Below are positions 41,232 through 51,204 of a stretch of 64,000 bases of DNA, piece by piece. Below the pieces are notes generated by a model. It saw nothing but the letters and a program-made list of their open reading frames with translations, was not told the origin of the DNA and did not search any database. The DNA is from Pyricularia pennisetigena (Eukaryota; Ascomycota; Sordariomycetes; Magnaporthales; Pyriculariaceae): assembly GCF_004337985.1 (NCBI RefSeq), contig NW_021940926.1:1-64000 (forward strand), in the 5' to 3' direction. Position numbers and translations under genes: made by a program. The first letter of the stretch is position 1. Each line of letters starts with the position of its first letter.

Positions 41232-44200
41232 CGAAATATTCGCTCGGCAACATGCAGCGGGAACGCCTCGACGTAGTTTGGGCCAACGTAGGCAAAAGGA
41301 TGGGTGTGCATCTGAGCCTGTTGGAGTTATGCCACCAGAGAGAAGTGGACCTGGTTAACGTCCAAGAGCCATGGTGCGGGCTAAAGACGACTACACAAAC
41401 GCACCCGGGCTATGATGTCTTTGCGCCAGTGGACGAATGGCACGCGAGCACTTACGAAGCCATGACTGGGCTCCGGCCCCGGGTGCTCACCTACGTCAAG
41501 AAGGGGGCAGCCCTAGGGGCCGCACAACGACGGTTACCGCAGGGCCAAAATACGCGGGACGTACTTTGGCTCGAAATTAACGGAATATTGTTTATTAACG
41601 TATATAGGGCTCCGGGTACTGAGGCCGCGCTGGAAATGGTATGCAATACCGTGCCAAATGGACCCACGGTGATAGGCGGCGATTTTAACGTAGCGGCTGC
41701 TGCATACCAGCCAGGCCGCACAGACGCACGCGGAGGGGATCAACTGACGGCATGGGCGCAAGCCCAGGGCATGCATTTTACAGGAAATATCGGCGTGCCC
41801 ACCCACCGCGACGGGGGTTTACTGGATATGGTTTTTTCCAACCTCCCCAGCACGGTAACTGTGGTTGACAGCAGTCTTTACACAGGCTCCGACCACGAAT
41901 CTCTTTATACCACGCTGCGGACGCGCGGCGTCCCCCGCCCGGAGGCGGTCAACGTCTCAGTTAGGGACGACCGGCTACCAAAGTTCGCGGAGCTACTTGC
42001 TTTTGGCATGCAAGATATGCCGGACCCGGGATCCGCGGCCGATGGCTACGCATTGGACGCGTGGGTAGCTGAATTTACAACTTTATGGGAGCAAGTGACG
42101 TGGGTCGTGGGTACGCCGGCGGGAAAAAGGGGCAGCTCGGCTCCCTGGTGGACCGAAAACTGCCAACGGCTTTGGGCCGAATTTCAGCGGGTTAAGCGGA
42201 GCGCTGTAAATAGGGCAAACGCCTCTGCCGAGGAGAAAGCTTACACGAAAGGGGTGCGGGCCGCGAAGCGGGAGTACTGGAGGCACCGGATCGACCAACT
42301 GCGCGACGATAAGGATTTGTGGAACATGGTGGGCTGGCTGGGAGCCGGACCACGCCTCCGGTCCCCGCCGCTGGTTATTAACGGCGAGCAAGTGAGCGAG
42401 CCTTTAGCAAAAGCGGAAGCACTGCAACGGGAGGTGCTTGGCCGATTTTCGGCGGAGGATGACCTGCAGGGAGACCCCTTGGAGGCCTGGTCGCCGGACG
42501 AGGCTAAAATCCCTTGGGACACCCAGGTTAGTGCGGAAGAGGCGGAGCGCTCCTGCATTGGGGTTACGAGCACGTCCCCGGGCATCGACGGAATGACCGT
42601 CCGGCTACTAAAAGCCGGATGGGCTTCGTTGGCCGAGCCGGTGCGCAGGCTCTACCAACGTTGCCTGGAACTCGGACATTTCCCAGCGCCTTGGAAGAAG
42701 GCCGAAGTCGCGATGCTACCGAAAACGGGGAAGAAAGACCGGAGCAGCGTTCGATCCTGGCGGCCTATAGCCCTCCTCTCCTGCATCGGAAAAGGCCTCG
42801 AGAGGCTCGTTGCACGCCGGATAGCTTGGGCCATACACGACAACGGGCTCCTTAGCTGCACCCACGGCGGTGCCCTACCCAAACGATCGGCGACGGATCT
42901 GGTTTGTGCCCTCGCCCACGATATCGAGCAGGCTTTAGCTCGCGGGGAGGAAGTCACCCTTGTCGCATGCGACGTCCAAGGCGCCTTCGACGCCCTCCTC
43001 CATGGGCGATTGATACGGAAAATGCGGAGCCTCGGGTTTAGTAAAATGCTCCTTAGGTTCGTGATTAACTTTTTAAGCGGCCGCCAGGCCCGAGTCCGGC
43101 TGGAGGGTACGACCACGGGCTTTAGGCGGCTTGGGTGCGGCACCCCGCAAGGGTCTCCCCTTTCCCCGATCCTATATATGCTATATCTGGCGTACCTCGT
43201 CAAAAACGGTGCGAAGTGGCGGCTGGCATACGCAGACGACGTGCTTACATGGAAATCGTCACCCTCGTTGGAGGAGAACGTACGTTGGCTGGAAGATAAA
43301 CTCCGGGATATGCACGAAATTGCGGCGGAAGAGAAAATCCATTTTGCAGCGGAAAAGACAGAGGTGATCCATATCACTAAGAAAAGGCACGGTCGCAACC
43401 CGGAAATCCGGATTAATGGTAGAACGGTTACCCCGGTCCAACTACCGGGCGGTCGACGCGGACAAAGCGCCTCCGGGGCCGAGCGTTACCCGGGCATGCG
43501 TTGGCTTGGCTTTTGGTTCAGCCGACGGCTAGACGGGCGCCGCCACGTGGCCGAAAGGGCTGCCAAAGCAATGGCGGTCGCTGCTCACCTCAAAAGCTTT
43601 GGGGCAGTAAGATACGGACCGCCTGCGGCTGCACTTCGCAAGGCAGCGGTGGCATGCGTGGGTTCCTCGGCCACCTACGCAGCCGAGGCATGGTACAACC
43701 CAGCGCACAAGCAAAGAGGACTCCTCAAAGCACTGAACAAACCGCTGGTTTTAGCGGCACGGGCAATCCTCCCGGCGTATAAAACCACCCCCTCGTCCAC
43801 TGTTCTCAGGGACGCAGGACTACCCTCGGCCCGCGTCGCGCTGGCCTACACCCGCCTGAAATACGGCGCCCGACTAAGGCTCGCGGACAAGGGGCACCCC
43901 CTTGTCAGCCGCCTGCGTGAAACACCTCGTGCCCGCAACTCGGGCCATTCGGCCACGACCCTGCAAACGGCTGCACAACTTCTCCCGCGGATCCGGAGAC
44001 TAGAGTTGCGCGCACCTCGCAATGCCCCGGATTCTCGCACTGACCCCACCGGAGGAGTCCCGAAAGAGGAAGCGGCCCGCCGCTTTATCGAATGGCTGGA
44101 CATGGTATCACCTGACGATATCGTGGTATATACGGATGGTTCGGAAAAACACGAAAACAACTGCGTCCAAATAGGGTACGGATGGGCCGCTTTTAGGGCG

Positions 44201-45115
44201 GGCCTGGAATTTGCCGCAGGCTCCGCATCTATTACGCCGGAAAGCCACGTTTTCGACGCCGAGGCGATTGGCGCCCTAAAAGGGCTACAGGCGGCAGCCA
44301 AGGCCCAGCCAGGCGCCCGGATCTGGATTTGTGTGGACAGCACCTCGGTTATTTGGGGTCTTAGAGGCGACGCGCCGCGTTCGTCCCAATGGGCCTTTCT
44401 GGAGTTCCATGACCTTGTCGATCTACTCCGAAAACAAGGTACCGAGGTTCGGGTCCGTTGGTGCCCTGGGCACCAGGGAATCCCGGGAAACGACCGGGCT
44501 GACGAGCTGGCCAAGGCCGGCTCCGCCGGACCGCCGGACCCAGACCCGAGGGCTCAGCAAACCACGTATAGCGGTGCCGGCACGGTCCTCAGAGCCATTC
44601 TTTCGAATATAGAGAAGGACTGGTGGCGTAAAGAACTCTGTGAACGGTCCCCCGCATATAGGGAATGGAAATTCCAATACACACCGAGAAAGGAGCCCGA
44701 GGAACTGCGTTTGCCAAGACCCCTACTGGGCCATTATTTGGCCATGAGGACCGGCCACGGCGATTTCAAAGCCTACCATGACCGTTTCAACCACCAGGAT
44801 GCAAACACCTCGTGTGCCTGGTGCTGGAAGCGGACCTCCCCTGAGCACCCGGTGCACTGCCGCTATTCGCGGGCGGTGTGGAGAAACTGGCCGTGGCCTG
44901 ATAACGACCGGCCGGCCGGGCCGCCAAATCGCGCCCAACGCTGGAAATTCTTCCAGACAAGCTTCGGGCAACCGAAAAGCTTTGAGGCGTTTTCGATAGC
45001 CACCAACTACTTCAGCGCCCGCCCCAGAGCGGCCCGCCAGCGCCCCGCGCGCCACGAACGCACTTTACGCCTAGGGACACCGATCGTAAACGACTCGAAC
45101 TCTGACGAGGAATAG
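41228..45115 (+). CDS. LINE ORF2: endonuclease, reverse transcriptase, RNase H
   Basis: 1295 codons, with a translation identical to the ORF2 at 31270-35157. The same domain series is present: endonuclease (GGDFN near 150), YADD at 668-671, RNase H (YTDGSE near 967; GHQGIPGNDRADELA near 1080) and terminal CCHC (near 1196). No nonsense or frameshift. As ORF1 is damaged in this copy, mobility might need ORF1 supplied in trans. Confidence 0.95.
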   Translation: MTKYSLGNMQRERLDVVWANVGKRMGVHLSLLELCHQREVDLVNVQEPWCGLKTTTQTHPGYDVFAPVDEWHASTYEAMTGLRPRVLTYVKKGAALGAAQRRLPQGQNTRDVLWLEINGILFINVYRAPGTEAALEMVCNTVPNGPTVIGGDFNVAAAAYQPGRTDARGGDQLTAWAQAQGMHFTGNIGVPTHRDGGLLDMVFSNLPSTVTVVDSSLYTGSDHESLYTTLRTRGVPRPEAVNVSVRDDRLPKFAELLAFGMQDMPDPGSAADGYALDAWVAEFTTLWEQVTWVVGTPAGKRGSSAPWWTENCQRLWAEFQRVKRSAVNRANASAEEKAYTKGVRAAKREYWRHRIDQLRDDKDLWNMVGWLGAGPRLRSPPLVINGEQVSEPLAKAEALQREVLGRFSAEDDLQGDPLEAWSPDEAKIPWDTQVSAEEAERSCIGVTSTSPGIDGMTVRLLKAGWASLAEPVRRLYQRCLELGHFPAPWKKAEVAMLPKTGKKDRSSVRSWRPIALLSCIGKGLERLVARRIAWAIHDNGLLSCTHGGALPKRSATDLVCALAHDIEQALARGEEVTLVACDVQGAFDALLHGRLIRKMRSLGFSKMLLRFVINFLSGRQARVRLEGTTTGFRRLGCGTPQGSPLSPILYMLYLAYLVKNGAKWRLAYADDVLTWKSSPSLEENVRWLEDKLRDMHEIAAEEKIHFAAEKTEVIHITKKRHGRNPEIRINGRTVTPVQLPGGRRGQSASGAERYPGMRWLGFWFSRRLDGRRHVAERAAKAMAVAAHLKSFGAVRYGPPAAALRKAAVACVGSSATYAAEAWYNPAHKQRGLLKALNKPLVLAARAILPAYKTTPSSTVLRDAGLPSARVALAYTRLKYGARLRLADKGHPLVSRLRETPRARNSGHSATTLQTAAQLLPRIRRLELRAPRNAPDSRTDPTGGVPKEEAARRFIEWLDMVSPDDIVVYTDGSEKHENNCVQIGYGWAAFRAGLEFAAGSASITPESHVFDAEAIGALKGLQAAAKAQPGARIWICVDSTSVIWGLRGDAPRSSQWAFLEFHDLVDLLRKQGTEVRVRWCPGHQGIPGNDRADELAKAGSAGPPDPDPRAQQTTYSGAGTVLRAILSNIEKDWWRKELCERSPAYREWKFQYTPRKEPEELRLPRPLLGHYLAMRTGHGDFKAYHDRFNHQDANTSCAWCWKRTSPEHPVHCRYSRAVWRNWPWPDNDRPAGPPNRAQRWKFFQTSFGQPKSFEAFSIATNYFSARPRAARQRPARHERTLRLGTPIVNDSNSDEE

Positions 45116-45567
45116 ACTTACTGCCTTTTCACCCACACTTCACGGCACAAGCCGTCAGACGAACCCTCCGTGCACCTTAGGCACGGGGTCGCGTCAGTGA
45201 ACTAACCCCCTAAGCAGGACCGGGCCCGAACCCGGTCAGGCACGATCCGCCTCTGCCCTCCTTGTTTTCCCCCTGTGTAAATAAAGAAGATAGAACGCGC
45301 GCCGAGATACCCCTCGGGAGGTTGCTAACGGCCGGCTAACAAGCCGGGCCGAGCCCGGCGTTAACTAATACTACTACTACTACTACTATTGTTGGGCAGG
45401 AAAAGAAATGTTGGTAATATGATCCGAAAAAGTGGAGTTGTAACTGATATCCGTCCAATCCTACCTCGCCGCAGGGGTATTAATTGTTGCAAAGTTGGTG
45501 ATTATAACCGAAAAGTTTAGGACCAATAAAGGAGGTTGCGATCCCCGCGTTCCCATCTTTCTTCGAA

Positions 45568-45913
45568 ATGGCTGGGATTGTTGCAAAAAGATAATGGAGC
45601 CAAAACACTATATATTGTGCCTAAACCGCTTGCGAATTTAAGCAAAAATCCTTAATTTCCTATTTTGGTCGTATATGGAAAATTTCCGTACCACGGGAAT
45701 CTTTACCTGTAAAGACAAAACTATCCTCCAAAGCTACTATTCTGATTCAAGTCCGTGTTTAGCGGCACATTGAGTTGGCAGGTTAAAATCTAATCTGATG
45801 CCTTAGAAGGTTGCTACGGGACGCAAATTGGCTACCGTTGCATCCATGATCCCAACAATGTGGTTTTTGGCGGCTTCCCACCATTCGGACGTTGTGTGAT
45901 GTGTCTTTCTGTT
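45568..45913 (+). repeat. Dispersed repeat A, diverged copy
   Basis: Matches 4587-4932 and 6305-6650. Most differences are transitions (for example GCATTATGCG versus ACACTATATA), which suggests RIP on this copy. Confidence 0.75.
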
Positions 45914-45918
45914 AAGCA

Positions 45919-46247
45919 CCAATGATAGAAGACACAAGGATTCGGGCTCGCTGCCATAATCTCCTACTCCTAACAGGTTGCTGCCAACGAGGCATCTAAT
46001 TCATTGTGTATGTGATCAAAAATAGAACTGGTTGAAGTTATTGACCCTTGATTTCAAGCAGGGAGTTTCAAGCAAGAAGGACTGAAGAGTCGAGGATGCA
46101 GAGCTTTCTGAAGGGGTGTGTTCTTTGGCGGGCTTCTTCCTATTGGCTTTTCCCTCCATGATACCTTCTGAATGGCTGACTTGGAGTAGCGTTCAGGTAC
46201 TCAATTGGGATACATTTGTGTTGATCTGTACCCTACAAGGTCATGCA
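45919..46247 (+). repeat. Dispersed repeat B, copy 2
   Basis: Matches 10291-10618 closely and starts five bases after repeat A ends. In the 4.6-kb and 10.3-kb loci these two repeats are not neighbours. Confidence 0.75.
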
Positions 46248-46360
46248 ATGGTTGGGTGGAAAAAGGGGTCCAAAGATTTGTATTTTCGTCGTTTGTTATC
46301 TATTACGTCTGCTAACGTAATTAACGGGTTTATATTACCGGAATTCTTATTAATTGCAAC

Positions 46361-46600
46361 CGTGAGGATCAGGCCCCCAGACCTACCCTTAGAATCACGA
46401 CTCGGCTCCATTAACTACGCCGCTGGCAGGCACCGCCACGCCGAACCAGAGATTAAATAAAGGGATCCACTAACACCAGATTTTAAACGCGCCTTTCCAG
46501 CGCAACGTCATTTGTTATTTCTCTCTTCTCTTCGGTTTAAAATCTTCGTTAATAGTGCCTAATGGAGGTTGAGATTCTCCAATATTCACCTCGTCGTGAC
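46361..46600 (+). repeat. Solo LTR, family 1 variant, GCAAC target duplication
   Basis: 240 bp beginning CGTGAGGATCAGG (ancestral TGTGAGG) and ending CGTCGTGACA, flanked by GCAAC on both sides (46356-46360, 46601-46605). U3 is longer than in the standard 208-bp form. The R region reads CTTCGGTTTAAAATCTTCG, with G-to-A-type changes. Confidence 0.85.
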
Positions 46601-46854
46601 AGCAACCGAATATTTTGCCTGAAGCTAATTTTATTTAGAGGGCTTCTCAACATAATACCCCTTGCCCCTACATTTCGGTCTCCTATCCTGATAATTTCTC
46701 ATAGTGCCCATCAGAGGTTGAGATTCTCCAATATTCACCTGGTCGTGACAGCAACCGAATATTTTGCCTGAAGCTAATCTTATTCAGAGGGCTTCTTAAC
46801 ATAGTACCCCTTGCCCTTACATTTCGGTCTCCTATCCTGATGATTTCTCATAGT
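46555..46854 (+). repeat. Tandem duplication, two units of about 150 bp
   Basis: Unit 1 (about 46555-46704) and unit 2 (about 46705-46854) each contain an LTR end (CGTGACAGCAACCG) followed by the inverted C-terminal codons of the secreted-protein gene. Several substitutions separate the units. Confidence 0.8.
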
Positions 46855-47070
46855 GCCCACAAAAATAAGCTGGTCACCGCATTGTGCGCAATGTGAATTA
46901 AGTGGTAAAAATGTGTGCTCTGTCTCCTCCCCACCTTTTTCGGGGAGCTGGAATATTGTGCGGGAACTGTCCCCACGTCGCTCAATAGCGGAAGAATCGC
47001 AACCGATGGGAATAGCCGTAATGCCCACGGCGAAAAAAGATAAAACACCAAGAAAGGTAGACGTACGCAT
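46780..47070 (-). CDS. Small secreted protein, effector-like
   Basis: 96 aa from ATG 47070. The start MRTSTFLGVLSFFAVGITA is a clear signal peptide with likely cleavage before IPIGC. The mature part has four Cys (24, 61, 64, 84), including C-A-Q-C, and ends in a basic KCKGKGYYVKK segment. A small, secreted, Cys-containing product with no domain, in a repeat-rich locus, fits an effector candidate; function unknown. A second copy of the last 23 or so codons lies in the tandem duplicate at about 46622-46690, with several substitutions. No intron is needed. Confidence 0.6.
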   Translation of the reverse strand: MRTSTFLGVLSFFAVGITAIPIGCDSSAIERRGDSSRTIFQLPEKGGEETEHTFLPLNSHCAQCGDQLIFVGTMRNHQDRRPKCKGKGYYVKKPSE

Positions 47071-47806
47071 ATTGGCGGTTTATCGAAAGGAAAATCGGAT
47101 TTAGTTGACGGAAGAAGTAAAGATGAAATAGATAAAATAAATTGAGACTGGTGCTGGAACGAAAGCAAACGTGACCCAAAACGCCAAAGGTTTCGTAGAT
47201 AATTTGTCTAGTTTATATACAATTGCTGTTAACAGGCATTGTAAGAGATTGATTGATCCTTGGAACCTAAGTCGCTCGTTCCGAAGATATTTTTGGATGG
47301 ACCCACAGGTACATTGCAATGCCGCAATTAGGCCACGCTCAATTAGGGAGCGATAGGGCAGGGATAAACCCTGAGACTATATAGTGCTAAATACTTAATA
47401 TATTATTTATCTTGATATAATTAGCTACCGCTAACTTTCGTGTATTTTATAACGGGTAATGGGGCGGGGACAAGTGCTTACAAGGAGCTGCCGGTTTACG
47501 TGTGATAAAGTAAATAAACCTATAATAGCCAATTTTTTAAAAACCCTATATTTCTTTATATTTTTATTTAAAGAAGGAAATAAATTTGCTGTGCACGCAT
47601 TATATTTGATTTGAAAATGGGAAGACAAATTAATTAAATTATAAATAGAAAAATTTAAATTTTCAAAACTACGCACTCTTTTATTAATTAACTATTATAA
47701 AATCCGGTAATAAAATTATTTATAAGTCTTTTTATATTTATATATAAAATTTATTAGGGGTTAAGCCGGTTTAGATATTTATATAAATTTATTATCGGAT
47801 CCCTGT
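47071..47806. other. AT-rich stretch, nothing recognised
   Basis: Very AT-rich, particularly 47400-47800, consistent with RIP-degraded repeat or AT-isochore sequence. It ends with CCTGT (47802-47806), the target duplication of the next LTR. Confidence 0.5.
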
Positions 47807-47999
47807 TGTCACGGCCAGGGTAAGCATAGCACGGAAGCTAGTCTATTGGCATCTATCGACGAAGATTCTACTCTGAGGAGAAGAAAGGACACAAACAAAG
47901 TTCTGAGCTTGACGCGACGTAGATAAAGGTATCACCCTGGTGGGTCGTTGGTCAGGGGTCAGGGTTAGGGTTTGGTGATCTTATGGTCCAAATGTCACA
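47807..47999 (-). repeat. Solo LTR, family 2, minus orientation, CCTGT target duplication
   Basis: 193 bp, inverted relative to 37833-38025, flanked by perfect CCTGT (47802-47806 and 48000-48004). Little decayed. Confidence 0.9.
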
Positions 48000-48004
48000 C
48001 CTGT

Positions 48005-48691
48005 CACGGTCAAAAATAAGCCAGTCACGTGTGGGTCACGTGCGGGCTAATTGCTTAACTTAGGAAGGGGTAAACGAATGCAGGTACAAGTCTATCCCTT
48101 AATCACGTGTGACGTTACGTATAAATAGCTGTAACGCATAATATAAATCCCGCAAATAAAGGTTCGCCTAAATTGTAAACTAGCATATAAAACGCTAGGG
48201 GAACGCCGCCTATAAAAGGGGGTTCCTTAACTTAAAAATTGCAGGTTCAAACCTAATTCCTTAAAGGTTAATCTCTAAATTTAAATGCTATGGAAAAGCA
48301 CTGTGGTAAATGTCACGAAAGCGATCCCAAAGAGACAAGGCTGCAATATAGGGGCGATTCTATTCGAAGATCTAAAGCTAAGTGTAAAGAAGAAGAAAGG
48401 CACGCAGTGCCAATCGCGTACACGCGCCTAAGCGAGCAAATAACAAACTTACCCTGGCGCCTTGTCGCGTGAGGTGGAGCTAGTCACGGTTGGCAGTCGC
48501 CCAGGCACGCCACTCCGTAACAGTAAACTGTTATACGTATTATTGATCCCCTGATTATTTCTGCTAGGCGTGTGCCTAATTTATTATATGGTATTGCCAT
48601 AATAATACCTAAATAATTATGTATTAAATGCAATCCGGCCAGCGTATATATTTAATTTTAATATAATTTTAATCCAGTAATTACCAGGAAC
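48005..48691. other. AT-rich spacer, no gene supported
   Basis: A 60-codon frame (48290-48472) with CGKCHESDPKE is too short to assign. The rest is AT-rich. Confidence 0.35.
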
Positions 48692-48899
48692 TGTGAGGAT
48701 CAGGCCCCTAGACCTACCCTCAGAATCACGACTCGGCTCCACACCGAGCCAGGGATCGGACAAGGATCCACTACCTCCGGATTTAAGCGCGTCTCTTGAG
48801 CGCGTCGTCGATTGTAATTTCTCTCTTCTCTTCAGTTTAGAATTTTCGTCGATAGCGCCTAATACACTGAGGTTCTCCAATGTATGCCTGGCCGTGACA
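48692..48899 (+). repeat. Solo LTR, family 1
   Basis: 208 bp, TGTGAGG to GCCGTGACA, apparently identical to the gypsy 5' LTR at 53301-53508. Flanks (GGAAC and TTTAT) do not match, so the target duplication has been lost or the LTR arose by ectopic recombination. Confidence 0.9.
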
Positions 48900-49850
48900 T
48901 TTATTATGCTATTTGGTTTGTTCTTTGTTTTATTTCCTTTCCAGGTTTTATTATAAACCTTTTATTTATACGTTCGTTATTTGTTTACATGCTTTTATAT
49001 TTGCTACAATTGTCGGCTTTTTTTTCTTTTCTTTTTAGGTTTTTACTTTGCTATTCTGTTTTTCCTTTTATTTATTATTAACGTTTTGACGTTTGTAATA
49101 ATAAACCTAGCAAATTAGCTTAGAAAAACAATATACGCGAATTAAAACCCTAACCCTAAATTTTAACGTTGCCAGGCGATTATTGGTTTTGGGGGAGGGA
49201 GGCAGTTTTTCAGGGATTTGTTCACCAGATGCGATGGCCGGGATCGAGATGGTGTATTTATATAAAGAGATCTGGGGTGACACGAGCCCGGTGGACCATC
49301 CCCCGTACGATGAAACGGGATGGTAGAGCATTGTTTTTTGTTCTACCAATATGCTATCATCGCTGCTGGAAAGCTCGAGGCGGAGGCCAAAGATAGCGAT
49401 GGAAAACCTGTGCCTCATTTCCACCCGCAATACCAGCAGGGAAGCAGTCATGTTATTTGGCTAAATGCTAGTTAACCGATATGTAGGCAAAATGAGAAGG
49501 GGTCAGTGTAGGGATGGAAAATTATCAATGAATGTCTGTAAGGGAAAGCCTTTTTTCCAGCCTTATTTTCGACAACACTTCCCTATGTTAATATTGTGGG
49601 CAGCCCTTTACTTCCTTGGCCTGGGCTTGGACTGTAATTACATTATGTTGGCTACAAAAACTCCTAATAACCTTAGAAGGCAGCCAATTACCTCTGCCGC
49701 GCTCTCTGCAAAGTACATGGTAGTCTTGATGTTTTGTGCTGTAATGTACCGACATTTATTTATATTGTCATGATATCCACCTTGCGATAAACAAGCGGAC
49801 TATGCGCGGAAAGAAAGACACCTGTTTTATAACACCCTCCTTCGCTCGCT
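48900..49850. other. No gene supported
   Basis: AT-rich at 48900-49120, with a short CCCTAACCCTAAA at 49147-49159. Frames at 49107-49451 and 49465-49773 lack recognisable domains. Confidence 0.35.
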
Positions 49851-51204
49851 TTACTGAAACATGCGGGCTATGTCATCGCGGACGCGGCCAATATCACATC
49901 CTGTCAAAATAAAGCCATGTCCTGTCCACGAACTCCCCGCTCTAACAGCCGGGGGCTGCGAAGGTTTGTCTGTATTACTCTGGTCGCAGACGGCGTATTG
50001 AAGCTGTCCCGCTCCACTCACGTACCCTGCCTCTTGATCGAGGTAATTAAAAATCGCTGTAATGTGGTTTGCGTCTCCCAGCTCCAGGGTTGGTTTGGGT
50101 GGGCCCCCAAACTCGGGGATCAAGATCTTGACCATACGACTCCACGCTGTTATAATATTGTTTTTTTAATTAGCTAAACGAAAAGGGCAGGTAGACAATC
50201 AACAGGTAACAGTCAGTTTACATACACCTCCCATCTGCAGATGCAAACTCCTTGCTTTGCCCGGCGTTTGTCAGCATAGCGTAAATCTGTCGACGCAAAG
50301 CGTTGTCTTGCTGGCGCGCCTCGACAACCTGTCTGAGAAAGAGTTGGTCGTCTGGGGGGATTGTCAATTTGACGGATTTTGCAGCGTAATTGTTGGCGGC
50401 CCGAATTAGTTTGGTCCAGAAGCGGTCATAAAGCGACATGTTGACGTCCTGTTCCGGGAAGTAGCGACGACACCAGTCCAGCTTCTGCGAACCAGCGCGT
50501 GCGTTATCAAATGTGGGCTCGTTTTGAGTAAATATCAGGCGACCGTATTGGTGTTTGGCCTGAAGCTTCTGCTGCAGCGTAGCGTGGAAGTCTGATTGTC
50601 TCTTAGCGAGCCTCTGTTCAGCTGCATGGCTCAAGCCTTTCGGATCTCCCTGTCGGGAATTGTAGCCGAAGAAAAGGTGGTAATGTCGAATGTTGGGCAC
50701 CCCATCGATAAAGTCCCAAACGTCCGTGTCCGCACATGGAGCCAGTTGGAACATGTCGACGGTAGCATCTGAACCCGCCTTGGCGACGGCTGCGGCCAAA
50801 GACTGTCCTGTCGCCCAGGGTAATGGCATCGTAGGTTGAAGGTTCTTATACCAAAGCTCATGTGACACATCCTTGTCCATAATATTCCCTCGTGTTTGAA
50901 ACCAGCTAACCCGCGTGTCCCAACCGTGCGGAATGCCAGGACGGTGACTTTGGGCACGGTAGAGATACTCCTTCATGCCTTCGGCGATGATCTGTCTATC
51001 CTGTACTCCCGTCATCACTAAAATCACCCGGTCATACTGGTATTTGTTGGGATATTTCACATCCCGTTTGCTCAGAGCGACAGCCACGGCAGCCTTGTCA
51101 TCCATTTTAGTATCAGTTAGGATGATGGCCACCCTCGCAGCCAATGCTGTTTGGGTGAAACCCCAACAAAGGAGAGTAAGGGTAAGGAGACGAAAAGATA
51201 TCAT
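49851..51204 (-). CDS. Secreted nucleoside-hydrolase-like protein
   Basis: Exon 1 (51204-50226) and exon 2 (50146-49851) join across a 79-bp intron with a GTATGT donor and AACAG acceptor (phase 1), giving about 424 aa. Without splicing, exon 1 ends at a stop three codons later. MISFRLLTLTLLCWGFTQTALA is a signal peptide. The mature start VAIILTDTKMDDKAAVAVAL resembles the Asp-rich metal site (D-x-D-x-x-x-DD) that opens inosine-uridine nucleoside hydrolases. However, the canonical second Asp is a Lys/Thr-type change. A later VDMFQLAPCADTDVWDFIDG fits the same fold's LxPxT-type loop. It may be an extracellular nucleoside hydrolase relative or an effector using the fold; activity is unproven. 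Confidence 0.6.

Larger units (their letters stand above)
39363..45388 (+). mobile_element. LINE copy 3 (Tad-type), full length, 10-bp TSD
   Basis: A perfect TTGTTGGGCA duplication flanks the element (39353-39362 and 45389-45398). The 5'UTR holds CATTCATGGGTCAGACCCAC. ORF1 starts at 39474 and ORF2 spans 41228-45115. The 3'UTR ends in a short (CTA)n tail. ORF2 is intact. ORF1 is damaged by a displaced 44-bp segment. About 6.0 kb, the expected size of a fungal Tad-clade LINE. Confidence 0.95.
45399..46360. other. Fused repeats A and B, then short AT-rich stretch
   Basis: Holds repeat A (45568-45913) joined to repeat B (45919-46247). The piece 46248-46360 is AT-rich and ends in GCAAC, the target duplication of the next LTR. 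No gene seen. Confidence 0.5.

Noticed and set aside
49147..49159. Telomere-like CCCTAACCCTAAA
   Set aside because: Only two units, far from a contig end. A similar CCCTAACCC string occurs within the family-2 LTR, so it is probably chance or LTR-derived.
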